A stretch of 64,000 nucleotides of DNA from NCBI GenBank assembly GCA_904374465.1, contig CAJFFY010000009.1:100362-164361 (forward strand). The letters are read 5' to 3'. Below the pieces are notes generated by a model. That model ran no database searches. It worked only from the letters and a program-made list of their open reading frames with translations, and was not told the DNA's origin. Of this stretch, positions 16,388 through 26,001 are shown in pieces (the stretch's first letter is position 1; each line of letters starts with the position of its first letter). A program made the translations under genes and the position numbers. This stretch comes from an uncultured Subdoligranulum sp. (lineage in GTDB: Bacteria > Bacillota > Clostridia > Oscillospirales > Ruminococcaceae).

Positions 16388-18034
16388 ATGGCGACGAAGT
16401 ATATCTTTGTGACCGGCGGCGTGGTCTCCGGTCTGGGCAAAGGCATTACGGCGGCCAGCCTGGGACGACTGTTGAAGACCCGTGGCCTGAAGGTGGCCAG
16501 CCAGAAGCTGGACCCGTATATCAATGTGGACCCCGGCACGATGAGCCCCTTGCAGCACGGCGAGGTGTTCGTCACCGATGACGGTACCGAAACCGACCTG
16601 GACCTGGGCCACTACGAGCGTTTTATTGACGAGAACCTGAACAAATACTCCAACCTGACCACCGGCAAGGTCTACTGGAATGTGCTGAACAAGGAACGGC
16701 AGGGTGCCTACCTGGGCCAGACGGTGCAGATCATTCCCCATATTACCAACGAGATCAAGAGCTACATTTATAATCTGGCCAAGAGCACCGAGGCCGATGT
16801 GGTCATCACCGAGATCGGCGGCACCACCGGCGACATTGAGAGCCAGCCCTTCCTGGAGGCCATCCGCCAGGTGGGCATTGAGCAGGGCCCCGAAAACTGC
16901 TGCTACATCCATGTGGTGCTGGTTCCCTACATTTCCGGCTCCGACGAATACAAGTCCAAACCGGCCCAGCATTCCTGCAAGGAACTGCAGGGCATGGGCA
17001 TCGCCCCCAACATCATCGTGCTGCGTGCCGACGGCCCCGTGGGCAACGACATCAAGCGCAAGATCAGCATGTTCTGCAATGTGCGCCCCGACTGCGTCAT
17101 CGAGAACCTGACCATGCCCAGCCTGTACGAGTGCCCGCTGATGCTGGACGCCGCCGGCCTGACCAACGTGGTGGTCCGCCAGCTGCATATGACCACCCCG
17201 CCCACCGACCTGACCGAGTGGAAGGAACTGATCAGCCGCATTGCCACCCGCAGCCGCACCTGCACCATCGCCCTGGTGGGCAAGTACGTCAAGCTGCACG
17301 ACGCCTACCTGAGCGTGATGGAAAGCCTCTACCACGCCGGCTTTGAGACCGAGAGCAAGGTGGACATCAAGTGGGTGGACAGCGAAAACCTGCTGGACCA
17401 GGACCGCTGCGCCGAAGAACTGTCCGAGGTGGACGGCATCATCCTGCCGGGCGGTTTCGGTGACCGCGGCATCGAAGGCATGATCCAGGCTGCCCAGTAT
17501 GCCCGGGAGCAGCACATCCCCTACTTTGGCATCTGCCTGGGCATGCAGATCATGGTGATGGAGTACGCCCGCAACGTGCTGGGCTACGCCGACGCCAACT
17601 CCAGCGAGTTCACCCCCGACGGCGCCCACAACGTCATTGCCCTGATGCCCGACCAGCAGGGCAATATTCCCAAGGGCGGCACCATGCGCCTGGGCAAGTA
17701 CCCCTGCACCATCCAGCCCGACACCACCATGGCCCGCTGCTACGGCAAGCTGGACATCGACGAGCGGCATCGCCACCGCTACGAGTTCAACAACGACTAC
17801 CGTGCCGAGTTTGAGGAAAAGGGCCTGACCATTGCAGGCACCAGCCCCGACGGACGTCTGGTGGAAGCGGTGGAGATCACCGACCGTCCCTTCCATGTGG
17901 GTGTGCAGTTCCACCCCGAGTTCAAGAGCCGTCCCAACCGCGCCCATCCCCTCTTCAAGGGTTTTGTGGCCGCGGCTCTGCAGTACCAGACCGAACACGC
18001 CCCCACCGGCCATCACGTGATGATGGACCAGTAA
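16388..18034 (+). CDS. pyrG: CTP synthase
   Basis: A 548-residue enzyme that aminates UTP to CTP with ATP and glutamine. The synthetase domain starts KYIFVTGGVVSGLGKGITAA with the P-loop, and has the ITEIGGTTGDIES motif. The class I glutamine amidotransferase domain has the catalytic cysteine C383 in FGICLGMQ and the His/Glu pair in VQFHPEFKSRP. The length is normal. It is a single-gene unit with a good promoter and a strong terminator shared with citrate synthase on the other strand. Confidence 0.98.
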   Translation: MATKYIFVTGGVVSGLGKGITAASLGRLLKTRGLKVASQKLDPYINVDPGTMSPLQHGEVFVTDDGTETDLDLGHYERFIDENLNKYSNLTTGKVYWNVLNKERQGAYLGQTVQIIPHITNEIKSYIYNLAKSTEADVVITEIGGTTGDIESQPFLEAIRQVGIEQGPENCCYIHVVLVPYISGSDEYKSKPAQHSCKELQGMGIAPNIIVLRADGPVGNDIKRKISMFCNVRPDCVIENLTMPSLYECPLMLDAAGLTNVVVRQLHMTTPPTDLTEWKELISRIATRSRTCTIALVGKYVKLHDAYLSVMESLYHAGFETESKVDIKWVDSENLLDQDRCAEELSEVDGIILPGGFGDRGIEGMIQAAQYAREQHIPYFGICLGMQIMVMEYARNVLGYADANSSEFTPDGAHNVIALMPDQQGNIPKGGTMRLGKYPCTIQPDTTMARCYGKLDIDERHRHRYEFNNDYRAEFEEKGLTIAGTSPDGRLVEAVEITDRPFHVGVQFHPEFKSRPNRAHPLFKGFVAAALQYQTEHAPTGHHVMMDQ

Positions 18035-18043
18035 TTTCTGTCC

Positions 18044-18082
18044 AAAACAGCCCCGCCGCAGAAACTGCGGCGGGGCTGTTTT
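18044..18082. terminator. Bidirectional terminator of pyrG and citrate synthase
   Basis: An 18-bp perfect stem (18044-18061 with 18065-18082) with A-run and T-run at its base and a 3-base loop, between convergent genes. Confidence 0.9.
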
Positions 18083-18169
18083 GTATTGCATTTTGTAAAT
18101 TTTTCCCGTTGCCCTTTCCCGGGCCGGTCCGTTGCAAGTTCTTTGCCAGCTTTCTTTCAAGAAAGCAGG

Positions 18170-19525
18170 TCAGCGGTCCTGCAGGGGCACATACTCCCGG
18201 GGTACCATGATGCTCTGGTAAGCGGGACGGATGATCTTGTCCATGTTGACCAGCTCCTCCATCCGGTGGGCCGACCAGCCCACAATGCGGGCCACGGCAA
18301 AGATGGGGGTATACAGCTCCACGGGAATGCCCAGCATGTCATAGACAAAGCCGGAGTAGAAGTCCACGTTGGTGGAAACGCCCTTGTAGATATGCCGCTT
18401 TTCGGCGATGACCTGGGGAGCCAGTCGCTCGATGGTGTTGTAGTATTCAAAGTCGCGGTCGCGGCCCTTGGCGTCGGCCAGCTGGTGGACAAAGTTCTTG
18501 AACACCACGGCACGGGGGTCGCTGAGGGAGTACACCGCGTGGCCCATACCGTAGATCAGACCCTTCTGGTCAAAGGCCTGCCGGTCCACAATCTTGCCCA
18601 GGTAATCCCGCATGGCGTCCTCGTCGGTGGGATCCGCCACATGGGCGCGCACATCGTCCATCATGTGCATGACCTTGATGTTGGCACCGCCGTGCTTGGG
18701 GCCCTTCAGGCTGGACAGCGCCGCCGCAATGACCGAGTAGGTGTCCGACCCCGAGGAGGTGACCACGCGGGTGGTAAAGGTGGAGTTGTTGCCGCCGCCG
18801 TGTTCCATATGCAGCAGCAGGGCGATGTCCAGCACGTGGGCCTCCAGGTCGGTGTACTGGCGGTCGGGGCGCAGCATCTGCAGCAGGTTTTCGGCGGTGG
18901 ACAGTTCGGGTTTGGGGCGGTGAATGTACATGCTGCCGTCGCACTCGTAATAATGGTAGGCATGGTAGCCGTAAACCGCCAGCATGGGGAAAACGCTGAT
19001 CAGCTTAATGCACTGCTCCAGCTGGGTCTGCAGATCGCTTTTGCCGATGTCGTCGTCGTAACTGGCCAGCGTCAGCACGCTGCGGGTCAGCGAGTTCATC
19101 AGGTCCTTGCTGGGGGCTTTCATGATGACGTCCCGCACAAAGTTGGTGGGCAGGTCCCGGCACTTGGCCAGGCAGTCCTTGAAGGATTCCAGCTGGGCTT
19201 CGTTGGGCAGATCCCCCAACAGCAGCAGGTAGGCAGCTTCCTCAAAGGCATAGCGTTTGCCCCGCAGGCCGCGGATCAGATCGTAGACGTTGTAGCCGCG
19301 GTACCACAGCTTACCGTCGCAGGGAACCTGTTTACCATCCCGCTCCTCGAAGGCATCGATGCGGGAGATGTTGGTGATACCCGCCAAAACGCCCTTGCCG
19401 TCCTGGTCACGCAGGCCGCGCTTGATGTGATACTTGGCAAACAGTTCGGGGTCCACCCGGTTGTTGGTCACACATTCTTCGGTGAAGATGCGCGCTTCCT
19501 TTTCGATGGCTGCATAGTCGCTCAT
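18170..19525 (-). CDS. gltA: Citrate synthase
   Basis: A 451-residue enzyme that condenses acetyl-CoA and oxaloacetate. Active-site blocks are LLLHMEHGGGNNST (first histidine), LIYGMGHAVYSLSDPRA (second histidine), and NVDFYSGFVYDMLG (the aspartate). It has the long N-terminal region typical of clostridial citrate synthases. The ORF is open upstream, but the ATG at 19525 follows an AGGGAGGG box. No aconitase or isocitrate dehydrogenase gene is in the window, so it may feed glutamate synthesis from elsewhere in the genome. A 2-methylcitrate synthase activity cannot be excluded. Confidence 0.94.
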   Translation of the reverse strand: MSDYAAIEKEARIFTEECVTNNRVDPELFAKYHIKRGLRDQDGKGVLAGITNISRIDAFEERDGKQVPCDGKLWYRGYNVYDLIRGLRGKRYAFEEAAYLLLLGDLPNEAQLESFKDCLAKCRDLPTNFVRDVIMKAPSKDLMNSLTRSVLTLASYDDDIGKSDLQTQLEQCIKLISVFPMLAVYGYHAYHYYECDGSMYIHRPKPELSTAENLLQMLRPDRQYTDLEAHVLDIALLLHMEHGGGNNSTFTTRVVTSSGSDTYSVIAAALSSLKGPKHGGANIKVMHMMDDVRAHVADPTDEDAMRDYLGKIVDRQAFDQKGLIYGMGHAVYSLSDPRAVVFKNFVHQLADAKGRDRDFEYYNTIERLAPQVIAEKRHIYKGVSTNVDFYSGFVYDMLGIPVELYTPIFAVARIVGWSAHRMEELVNMDKIIRPAYQSIMVPREYVPLQDR

Positions 19526-19616
19526 TGTAAAGACCCTCCCTTTTCCGCTGTCCCTGTGGGGCTGTTGAATTTTTTCCCATTTCTCACGATATTTTTGTAC
19601 AGATCGTATACCGTTT

Positions 19617-19645
19617 ATTATAATCGGTCGGACGGGAGGTGTCAA
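19617..19645 (-). promoter_or_regulatory. Citrate synthase promoter
   Basis: Perfect TTGACA (19645-19640) and perfect TATAAT (19622-19617) with a 17-bp spacer on the minus strand, giving a leader of about 85 bases. Confidence 0.85.
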
Positions 19646-19675
19646 ACAAACAAATTGTGAACATTGTTCAAATGC

Positions 19676-19719
19676 AATCAAAAAAAACACGTTCCGCACC
19701 GGCTTTCCGGCGCAGGAAC
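19676..19719 (-). terminator. Terminator after pyrophosphatase gene
   Basis: A 13-bp stem with one bulge (19689-19701 with 19706-19719) followed by eight T on the minus strand. Confidence 0.85.
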
Positions 19720-19780
19720 GCACTTTCTTTTACAAAACGTAAAATTTTGTTCTGGCGGTCAACTTCCCGACCGGGAAGCT

Positions 19781-21442
19781 TTATCCCTGGCGGGCTTGCA
19801 GGGCTGCCAGCAGCGGCGGGATCAGCTGCTTTTTGCGGCTGACCACACCGGGCAGCACGGCCACACCGTCCTGGGGCTCCACATGGAAGGCATCCCGGAC
19901 GATCTCCTCGGTCCCCTGGCCCCAGTACATCAGGTCGGTGCTCTGGGTCTTCATGTCGGTGAACATATAGAAGATCATGGGCAGGCCTTCCCGACGGCCG
20001 GCCTCGGGCAGGAAGGGACCCACCAGCGCCTTGGCAGCGGCACGGGACTTGTCGGTCATATAGATGGACTGCCCCACACCGAATTTGGCATCGCCGCGGC
20101 TGAAGGCCTTGAAGTCGGAGCGGAAGACATCCTCGGCATCGCGGCCAGTGAGGTCGGCACCCGCCTCAAACATCTGCTCGGCGTAGGTGGGGATGTCCTC
20201 GCCCGCGATCTCGGCCAGGGCCTTGGCGGTGGCCTCGTCCTGCGGGGTGGAGGTGGGCGAACGGAACATCAGCGTGTCGGACAGAATGGCCGACAGCAGC
20301 AAACCGGCGATCTCCTTGGAGGGGGTCAGGTCCTGTTCCTGGTACATCTGGTAGAGGATCGTCGCCGTGCAGCCCACCGGCACATTGCGGAAATACACCG
20401 GGCCGGTGGTTTCCAGGTTGCCGATGCGGTGATGGTCGATGATCTCGAGAATTTCCGCCTGTTCCAGGCCGTCCACCGCCTGGGTGCGCTCGTTGTGATC
20501 CACCAGGATCAACCGCTTGCGGTGGAGGTTGAGCAGGTTCCGGCGGCTGACCACACCGCAGTATTTGCCGTTCTCGTCCAGAATTGGGAAATAGCGGTGG
20601 CGGACGCTGGCCATGATCTTGCGGGCGTCCTCGATGGGGGTGTTGACGCTGAACTTCATCAGGTCATGGGTGCGCATGAAATGGCGTACCGGCACAGCGG
20701 TGGTGACCAGACGGCCGGCGGCGTAGGTGTCGTAGGGGGTGGCCAGCACGGCACAGCCCTTCTCCTGGGCGCGGGCCACGATGGTGCGGGGCACCGCCGA
20801 ACCACAGCAGACGATGATGGCCGCGGCGCCGCAGTCGATGGCACACATCTGGGTTTCGTACCGGTTGGAGACCAGCACCAGGTCGCCGGGCTTGACCAGC
20901 TCCTCCATGATTTCGGGGCTGGTGCCGATGCAGATATTGCCCTCGGTGATGCGGGCGTCGGCATTGCCCACAATCAGTTCGGCCTGCAGGGTTTCCAGCA
21001 GGTTGTGGTAGCTGGTGTTGGCAGCGGCCAGAACCCCGGTGTCGAACAGGTCCATGTTGGCGTCGGCGATGTCCTTGATGGTGATAAGGCCCTGCAGCTC
21101 GTCATTTTCGTCGGTGATGCACAGGGTGTCAATCTCCACGTCCCGCATCAGGTTCCAGGCGGCGCGCACACTCATCTCGGCATTGATACCCGCCTGTTTG
21201 CGGATGTCGATGTCCTTGATCTGGGGGCTGACGTCGGTGCACAGGCGCGGGGCTTCAAAGCCGAAGTGCTGGAGCACAAACCGGGTTTCCCGGTTCACAT
21301 GGCCGGCACGGCGGGCTTCGTATTTTCCGTTCAAACTGCCGCGGTTTTTCAGCCAGGCATAGGCCAGCGCCGAGCAAATCGAGTCGGTATCCGGGTTCTG
21401 GTGACCGATAATATTGATATGGCGCACATTTTCCATTGACAT
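19781..21442 (-). CDS. ppaC: Manganese-dependent inorganic pyrophosphatase with CBS and DRTGG domains
   Basis: A 553-residue family II pyrophosphatase. The N-terminal DHH domain starts INIIGHQNPDTDSICSALAY. A regulatory insert follows: a CBS repeat (about 75-120), a DRTGG domain (about 125-245, with CIGTSPEIMEELVKPGDLVL), and a second CBS repeat (about 250-305, with VRHRYFPILDENGKYCGVV). The catalytic part resumes with LILVDHNERTQ and IIDHHRIGN, and ends with the DHHA2 domain. Known CBS-type enzymes are inhibited by AMP or ADP and activated by ATP or diadenosine polyphosphates, so activity may follow the energy state. The start has an AAAGGA box. Confidence 0.93.
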   Translation of the reverse strand: MSMENVRHINIIGHQNPDTDSICSALAYAWLKNRGSLNGKYEARRAGHVNRETRFVLQHFGFEAPRLCTDVSPQIKDIDIRKQAGINAEMSVRAAWNLMRDVEIDTLCITDENDELQGLITIKDIADANMDLFDTGVLAAANTSYHNLLETLQAELIVGNADARITEGNICIGTSPEIMEELVKPGDLVLVSNRYETQMCAIDCGAAAIIVCCGSAVPRTIVARAQEKGCAVLATPYDTYAAGRLVTTAVPVRHFMRTHDLMKFSVNTPIEDARKIMASVRHRYFPILDENGKYCGVVSRRNLLNLHRKRLILVDHNERTQAVDGLEQAEILEIIDHHRIGNLETTGPVYFRNVPVGCTATILYQMYQEQDLTPSKEIAGLLLSAILSDTLMFRSPTSTPQDEATAKALAEIAGEDIPTYAEQMFEAGADLTGRDAEDVFRSDFKAFSRGDAKFGVGQSIYMTDKSRAAAKALVGPFLPEAGRREGLPMIFYMFTDMKTQSTDLMYWGQGTEEIVRDAFHVEPQDGVAVLPGVVSRKKQLIPPLLAALQARQG

Positions 21443-21538
21443 AGGTGATTCCTTTCTTCCCTAAAGGATGGCGGGGCAAACTCCCTCCTGCCCACAAAAT
21501 GACCAAAAGTTCTTTCTCCGCACTCTATTACATTTTCT

Positions 21539-21547
21539 ATTATACCA
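21539..21547 (-). promoter_or_regulatory. Extended -10 promoter of the pyrophosphatase gene
   Basis: TGG directly before TATAAT on the minus strand (-10 at 21544-21539) makes an extended -10 element; no good -35 box is seen. Confidence 0.5.
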
Positions 21548-21570
21548 CACTTTTTTGTCCTTGGCGATTC

Positions 21571-21599
21571 TTGACAATAACCGCAGTACAGCGTAAAAT
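21571..21599 (+). promoter_or_regulatory. typA promoter
   Basis: TTGACA (21571-21576) and TAAAAT (21594-21599) with a 17-bp spacer, about 70 bases before the start codon. Confidence 0.75.
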
Positions 21600-21667
21600 A
21601 GATGCTGTATGTGGATATTGGGGGGTTGCCCCCTTGCAACGCAAGTTCAAATAGAGAGGGAACGGAT

Positions 21668-23500
21668 ATGATTCAGGAAAATTTACGCAACGTCGCCATC
21701 ATTGCCCACGTTGACCACGGCAAGACGACGCTGGTGGACCAGATGCTCAAGCAGTCTGGTGCCTTCCGCGCCAACCAGCAGGTGGCCGAGCGCGTGATGG
21801 ACTCCGGCGACATCGAGCGGGAGCGCGGCATCACCATTCTGGCCAAGAACTGCTCCTGCGTGTACAACGGCGTCAAGATCAACATCGTGGACACCCCGGG
21901 CCACGCCGACTTCGGCGGCGAGGTGGAGCGCGTTCTGAAGATGGTCAACGGCGTGCTGCTGCTGGTGGACGCCGCCGAGGGCTGCATGCCCCAGACCCGC
22001 TTTGTTCTGCAGAAAGCCCTGCAGCAGAACCTGTCGCTGGTCATTGCCGTCAACAAGATCGACCGTCCCGACGCCCGCATCAAGGAAGTCATCGACGAGA
22101 TTCTGGAACTGCTGATGGACCTGGGCGCCACCGATGAGCAGCTGGACAGCCCGATGGTGTTCTGCTCCGGCCGCAACGGTACCGCCAGCTACGACTGGAC
22201 CCATCCCGAGAACGGCACCGACCTGAAGCCGCTGTTCGACACCATCCTGAAATACGTGCAGCCGCCGGAGGGCGAGCCCGACGAGCCCCTGCAGATGCTG
22301 GTGTCCAGTGTGGACTACAACGAGTTTGTGGGCCGCATGGGCGTGGGCCGGGTACAGAACGGCGTCATCAAGGTGGGTTCCCCGGTGCAGGTCTGCGACT
22401 GGCACAACCCCGACGTGCATATGACCGGCCGCATCACCAAGCTGTTTGACTTCAAGGCCAACGGCCGTGAGCCCATCGAGCAAGCTTCCGCCGGCGACAT
22501 CGTGGCCTTTGCGGGTCTGCCCGACATCTCCATCGGCAACACGCTGTGCGACCCCAGCAAGGTCCAGCCGCTGCCCTTTGTGAAGATCAACGATCCCACG
22601 GTGGAGATGACCTTCTCGGTCAACGACTCCCCCTTTGCCGGCAAGGAAGGCAAGTACGTCACCTCCCGCCAGATCCGTGACCGCCTGATGCGCGAGCTGC
22701 TGAAGGACGTCGCCTTGAAAGTGGAGGATTCCGCCACCAACGATTCCTTCCGGGTCATGGGCCGTGGCGAAATGCACCTGTCCATCCTGATCGAGACGAT
22801 GCGCCGCGAAGGTTACGAGCTGCAGGTTTCTCCCCCGCACGTTCTGACCCATGAGGAGAACGGCAAGACGATGGAGCCCATGGAGCGGGTTGTCATCGAC
22901 GTGCCCGAAACCTACCAGGGTGCCGTCATGACCGCCCTGGGTGCGCGCAAGGGCATCCTGATGAACATGCAGATGATGAACAGCCGTTCCCGTCTGGAGT
23001 TCCGTATGCCCAGCCGCGGTCTGTTCGGCTACCGCAGCCAGTTCCTGACCGACACCCACGGTGAAGGCATCATGAACACCATCTTCGACGGATACGAAGA
23101 GTGGTGCGGCGACATCCAGACCCGGTCCACCGGCTCGCTGATCAGCTTTGAAACCGGCGACGCCGTGACCTACGGGCTGTTCAACGCCCAGCAGCGCGGC
23201 ACCCTGCTGGTCACCGCCGGCGAGAAAGTCTATGCCGGCCAGGTGGTGGGTTACACCCCCACCGGCGAGGACATCACCGTCAACGTCTGCAAGACCAAGC
23301 ATCTGACCAACACCCGTGCTTCCGGCAGTGACGACGCCCTGCGTCTGGTGCCGGTGAGCAAGTTCAGCCTGGAGGGCTGCCTGGAATTCCTGGCGCCCGA
23401 CGAACTGCTGGAGGTCACCCCGGAGAACCTGCGCATCCGCAAGCGCATCCTGGACCATGACCTGCGCATGAAGGCTGCCAGCAAGAAGAACAAAGGTTAA
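21668..23500 (+). CDS. typA: Ribosome-associated GTPase TypA/BipA
   Basis: A 610-residue translational GTPase. G1 is AHVDHGKTT, switch I ends RERGITI, G3 is DTPGHADFGGE, and G4 is NKIDRPDAR. Elongation-factor-like domains follow, and the C-terminal BipA-specific domain includes GLFGYRSQFLTDTHGEGIMN. TypA binds 70S ribosomes and helps ribosome assembly and stress adaptation. The longer ORF upstream is not coding: the ATG at 21668 follows a GAGGGA box and matches the family start MIQENLRNVAIIAHVDHGK. A strong terminator follows. Confidence 0.97.
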   Translation: MIQENLRNVAIIAHVDHGKTTLVDQMLKQSGAFRANQQVAERVMDSGDIERERGITILAKNCSCVYNGVKINIVDTPGHADFGGEVERVLKMVNGVLLLVDAAEGCMPQTRFVLQKALQQNLSLVIAVNKIDRPDARIKEVIDEILELLMDLGATDEQLDSPMVFCSGRNGTASYDWTHPENGTDLKPLFDTILKYVQPPEGEPDEPLQMLVSSVDYNEFVGRMGVGRVQNGVIKVGSPVQVCDWHNPDVHMTGRITKLFDFKANGREPIEQASAGDIVAFAGLPDISIGNTLCDPSKVQPLPFVKINDPTVEMTFSVNDSPFAGKEGKYVTSRQIRDRLMRELLKDVALKVEDSATNDSFRVMGRGEMHLSILIETMRREGYELQVSPPHVLTHEENGKTMEPMERVVIDVPETYQGAVMTALGARKGILMNMQMMNSRSRLEFRMPSRGLFGYRSQFLTDTHGEGIMNTIFDGYEEWCGDIQTRSTGSLISFETGDAVTYGLFNAQQRGTLLVTAGEKVYAGQVVGYTPTGEDITVNVCKTKHLTNTRASGSDDALRLVPVSKFSLEGCLEFLAPDELLEVTPENLRIRKRILDHDLRMKAASKKNKG

Positions 23501-23521
23501 TCTGCCCCAGTATAAAGCAAG

Positions 23522-23548
23522 CCCCCGGCCAGAAGGCCGGGGGTTTTT
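23522..23548 (+). terminator. typA terminator
   Basis: A 9-bp GC stem (CCCCCGGCC with GGCCGGGGG, 4-base loop) followed by five T. Confidence 0.92.
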
Positions 23549-23551
23549 GTA

Positions 23552-24766
23552 TCAAAAGACGATGACGGTGCCGCCCTCCGGGCCTTCCACCGGGGTCCAG
23601 TTGCTGGAGCCGGCGAGGAAATCATCGATCGAGATCAATCCATAGTCCTCGGGGCCTTTCTCATACTGCGTGGCCACAACCAGCACCCGGCCATCGCCGG
23701 TGAAGGTGACCGGATAGCCGGTGCTCTGCAAACCGGGCCGCACATCGTAGTCGGTACTGGTGGCGACATCATACACATGCATCCGGTCGCTGTTGTTGTC
23801 CACCAGCCAGTACAGTTCTCCGTCTCGTTCCATTGGGGCAAAATAGCCCACGCTTCCTGAAATTCCTGCTTCGATCTTTTGGTCACTGCCGTCCAGTCGA
23901 TAGCTCACCACCTGCCCCGGCAAGTTTCCCTTGTCCGGGTTATACACAACAGTCTCGAAGTAGAGTCGGCCCTCCGCCTTTCCTAGAAACAGCATCTTGG
24001 AGATTGTTCCCTCAGCATCCACGGTTCCCTCGTATGGTTCCTCCAGCACTTTTTCCAGTTTCCCGGTGTTCAGATCCCACCAGTCATACTCGCTGGTGGC
24101 ATTTTGTAATGCCGCATCAAAGGCTTCCTGTTCCTCAAAGGAGGGCAGGGGCTGCTCGGTCACACAGCGCCGCAGCAGCAGGCGGCTGCCGTCCGCCGCA
24201 AATACCCCGTCCAGCACGATATGGGGCAGCGGCAAGTCGGTGATGGCGCCGGTTTCCAGGTCAATGCGGCAGGCCACATTCTGTTCCGGCGGGTTGAACG
24301 GATTGCCCTCGACGATATAGGCCCCCCGTTCATCACACCAGGCCGGGGTCCGGGAACCCGGCAGGTTCTGCAAAGGCTGGGTGGTTGTCTCCCCGCCGTC
24401 CAACGGCACTTTGTACAGGGTATCCGCGGTGACGGCGTAGAGCGCATCCGGCTCGACGATCACATCGCTGTACACCGTGCCCGGTTCCCCAAACCGATAG
24501 AGCGTTTCCACGCTGGCGCTGGCATAGTCCAGCTTCTGGATTTCGCCCTGCATTGCCTGATAGGTATAACAGGCTTCGCCGGTATTGCGGCGCTGCATGA
24601 TGGACTGCAGATTTCCCACCACCGCGGCCGTTTCTTCCGCCGTGGTGGTTTCGGCGGGTGCTTCCTCCGTCGGGGTCGGTGCCGGGTCCGGCACCGAAGA
24701 TGCCGCCGGGGTGCAGGCAGACAGACACAGGGCCAGCAAAAGAAACACAAACAGGGATTTTTTCAT
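23552..24766 (-). CDS. Lipoprotein of a tandem paralogous family, member 3
   Basis: A 404-residue exported lipoprotein: signal peptide MKKSLFVFLLLALCLSAC with a lipobox (LSAC), then an acidic Thr/Pro/Glu-rich linker of about 30 residues. The rest is rich in Trp, Tyr and Asp and has repeated short segments (for example TLYKVPLDGGE, RLYFETVVYN, GELYWLVDNN) like the blades of a beta-propeller. It shares a near-terminal FLAGSSNWTPVEGP motif with its two neighbours. The family is not recognised beyond this. It is the last of three co-directional genes separated by 30 and 17 bp. Confidence 0.8.
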   Translation of the reverse strand: MKKSLFVFLLLALCLSACTPAASSVPDPAPTPTEEAPAETTTAEETAAVVGNLQSIMQRRNTGEACYTYQAMQGEIQKLDYASASVETLYRFGEPGTVYSDVIVEPDALYAVTADTLYKVPLDGGETTTQPLQNLPGSRTPAWCDERGAYIVEGNPFNPPEQNVACRIDLETGAITDLPLPHIVLDGVFAADGSRLLLRRCVTEQPLPSFEEQEAFDAALQNATSEYDWWDLNTGKLEKVLEEPYEGTVDAEGTISKMLFLGKAEGRLYFETVVYNPDKGNLPGQVVSYRLDGSDQKIEAGISGSVGYFAPMERDGELYWLVDNNSDRMHVYDVATSTDYDVRPGLQSTGYPVTFTGDGRVLVVATQYEKGPEDYGLISIDDFLAGSSNWTPVEGPEGGTVIVF

Positions 24767-24796
24767 CGTTTTCCTCCTTTTCCGTCAGTCGGAAGG

Positions 24797-25984
24797 TTAC
24801 GCCGGGGCGTCCACAATGGGTGTCCAGTCGGTGGAACCGGCCAGGTAGTCCGGCAGGGAGATCAGCGCGTATCCGTAGACCATTCCGGTTTCCCTTCCCT
24901 GGGACACCATCACCTGGTTTTGCCCCACCAGCGCTTCCGGCCAGCCGTTCGACACCGTGATATGGGGCAGTTCATACATTTGCCCATCGGACAGGTCATA
25001 GATCCAAAGGTCACCGGGCTCGCCGCCCATCAACCAGCGCAGAGTGCCGCCCTGGTTGAAAACCCAGGCCGGGCGCTCCTTTTCTAACCGGCCCTGCATG
25101 GGCTGCCAGTCGCTGCCGTCCAGGGCACAGCTTTCCACCCCGCCCGCCGAGCCATCCTCCTTATACCAACTGAAATACAACCGATCTCCGGCCATTCCCA
25201 GGAAATCGTGACGGCGGCGCACTCCATCCGGCTGCTCGACGCCGTAATACGGTTCTGCCATGACTTTTTCCAGGGCTCCGGTGGCCGGATCATACCAGTC
25301 AAATTCCCGTTCTCCACTTTGGAGCAGCGCGTCATACATATCCCAGTCTTCGGAAGAGGGAAGCGGCGCTTCGGTGATCGCCCGCGCGACCATAAAGCGG
25401 GAGCTGCCTGTGGGGTAAATTTCCCCGATCTGACCGGGAAGTTCCAGATCGGTGATCTGCCCCGTTTCCAGATCAATCCGCGTGCCGCTGTTGCCGCCCG
25501 CATTCATGTCGTACTCGAAATCATAGGCGGCGTATTCATCAGCATATTCCGGACTCTGTTCCGACCCCAGCGGGATGGCCTGCGCGGTGCCGCCCTCCTG
25601 GGGCACCTTGTACAGCGTGTCGCCCGCAAACAGGCAGAGCTGTCCCTGCCAGGGCAAGACCTGTACGCCGCTCTGGCCGGGGCAGGCCCCGAAATACAGA
25701 CTGGTGCGCTGCCCATTTGTCAGGTTAATCTCCAGCAATTGGAGCTGCAGTTCGCCCGCATCGTTCCAGAAATGTACGGCGTTGAAGATCTCATCCGCCG
25801 TGGACTCATAGTACTGGATCATCCGCAGATGCCCCACCGGGAAGGCTGCGCTCTCTTCCGCCGGGGCGGATTCGCCGGTTGCCTCCACCGTAACCGGTTC
25901 CGACGCCGCTGCCGAAGAGGCGGCCGGCGTGCAGGCCGACAACCCCAGGCCCAGGGCCAGCAAAACAAGCAGTGATTTTTTCAT
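24797..25984 (-). CDS. Lipoprotein of a tandem paralogous family, member 2
   Basis: A 395-residue lipoprotein with signal peptide and lipobox LSAC (residues 1-18), an Ala/Glu linker, and a probable propeller domain. Shared blocks with the neighbours are DTLYKVPQEGG, EDWDMYDALLQSGEREFDWY, and the terminal YLAGSTDWTPI. The block AEPYYGVEQPDG is almost identical to EEPYYGVEQEDG in member 1, so duplication is fairly recent. The function is unknown; a cell-surface binding or monitoring role is possible. Confidence 0.8.
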   Translation of the reverse strand: MKKSLLVLLALGLGLSACTPAASSAAASEPVTVEATGESAPAEESAAFPVGHLRMIQYYESTADEIFNAVHFWNDAGELQLQLLEINLTNGQRTSLYFGACPGQSGVQVLPWQGQLCLFAGDTLYKVPQEGGTAQAIPLGSEQSPEYADEYAAYDFEYDMNAGGNSGTRIDLETGQITDLELPGQIGEIYPTGSSRFMVARAITEAPLPSSEDWDMYDALLQSGEREFDWYDPATGALEKVMAEPYYGVEQPDGVRRRHDFLGMAGDRLYFSWYKEDGSAGGVESCALDGSDWQPMQGRLEKERPAWVFNQGGTLRWLMGGEPGDLWIYDLSDGQMYELPHITVSNGWPEALVGQNQVMVSQGRETGMVYGYALISLPDYLAGSTDWTPIVDAPA

Positions 25985-26001
25985 CGGCTGTTCCTCCTTC
26001 C

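Noticed and set aside
16103..18160. 685-codon minus-strand ORF opposite pyrG
   Set aside because: The sense strand encodes a clear CTP synthase. Only its last 36 codons, outside pyrG, were kept as a weak leader-ORF candidate.
18125..18165. Separate terminator for citrate synthase
   Set aside because: The 7-bp AT-rich stem has no T-run; the bidirectional stem at 18044-18082 serves both genes.
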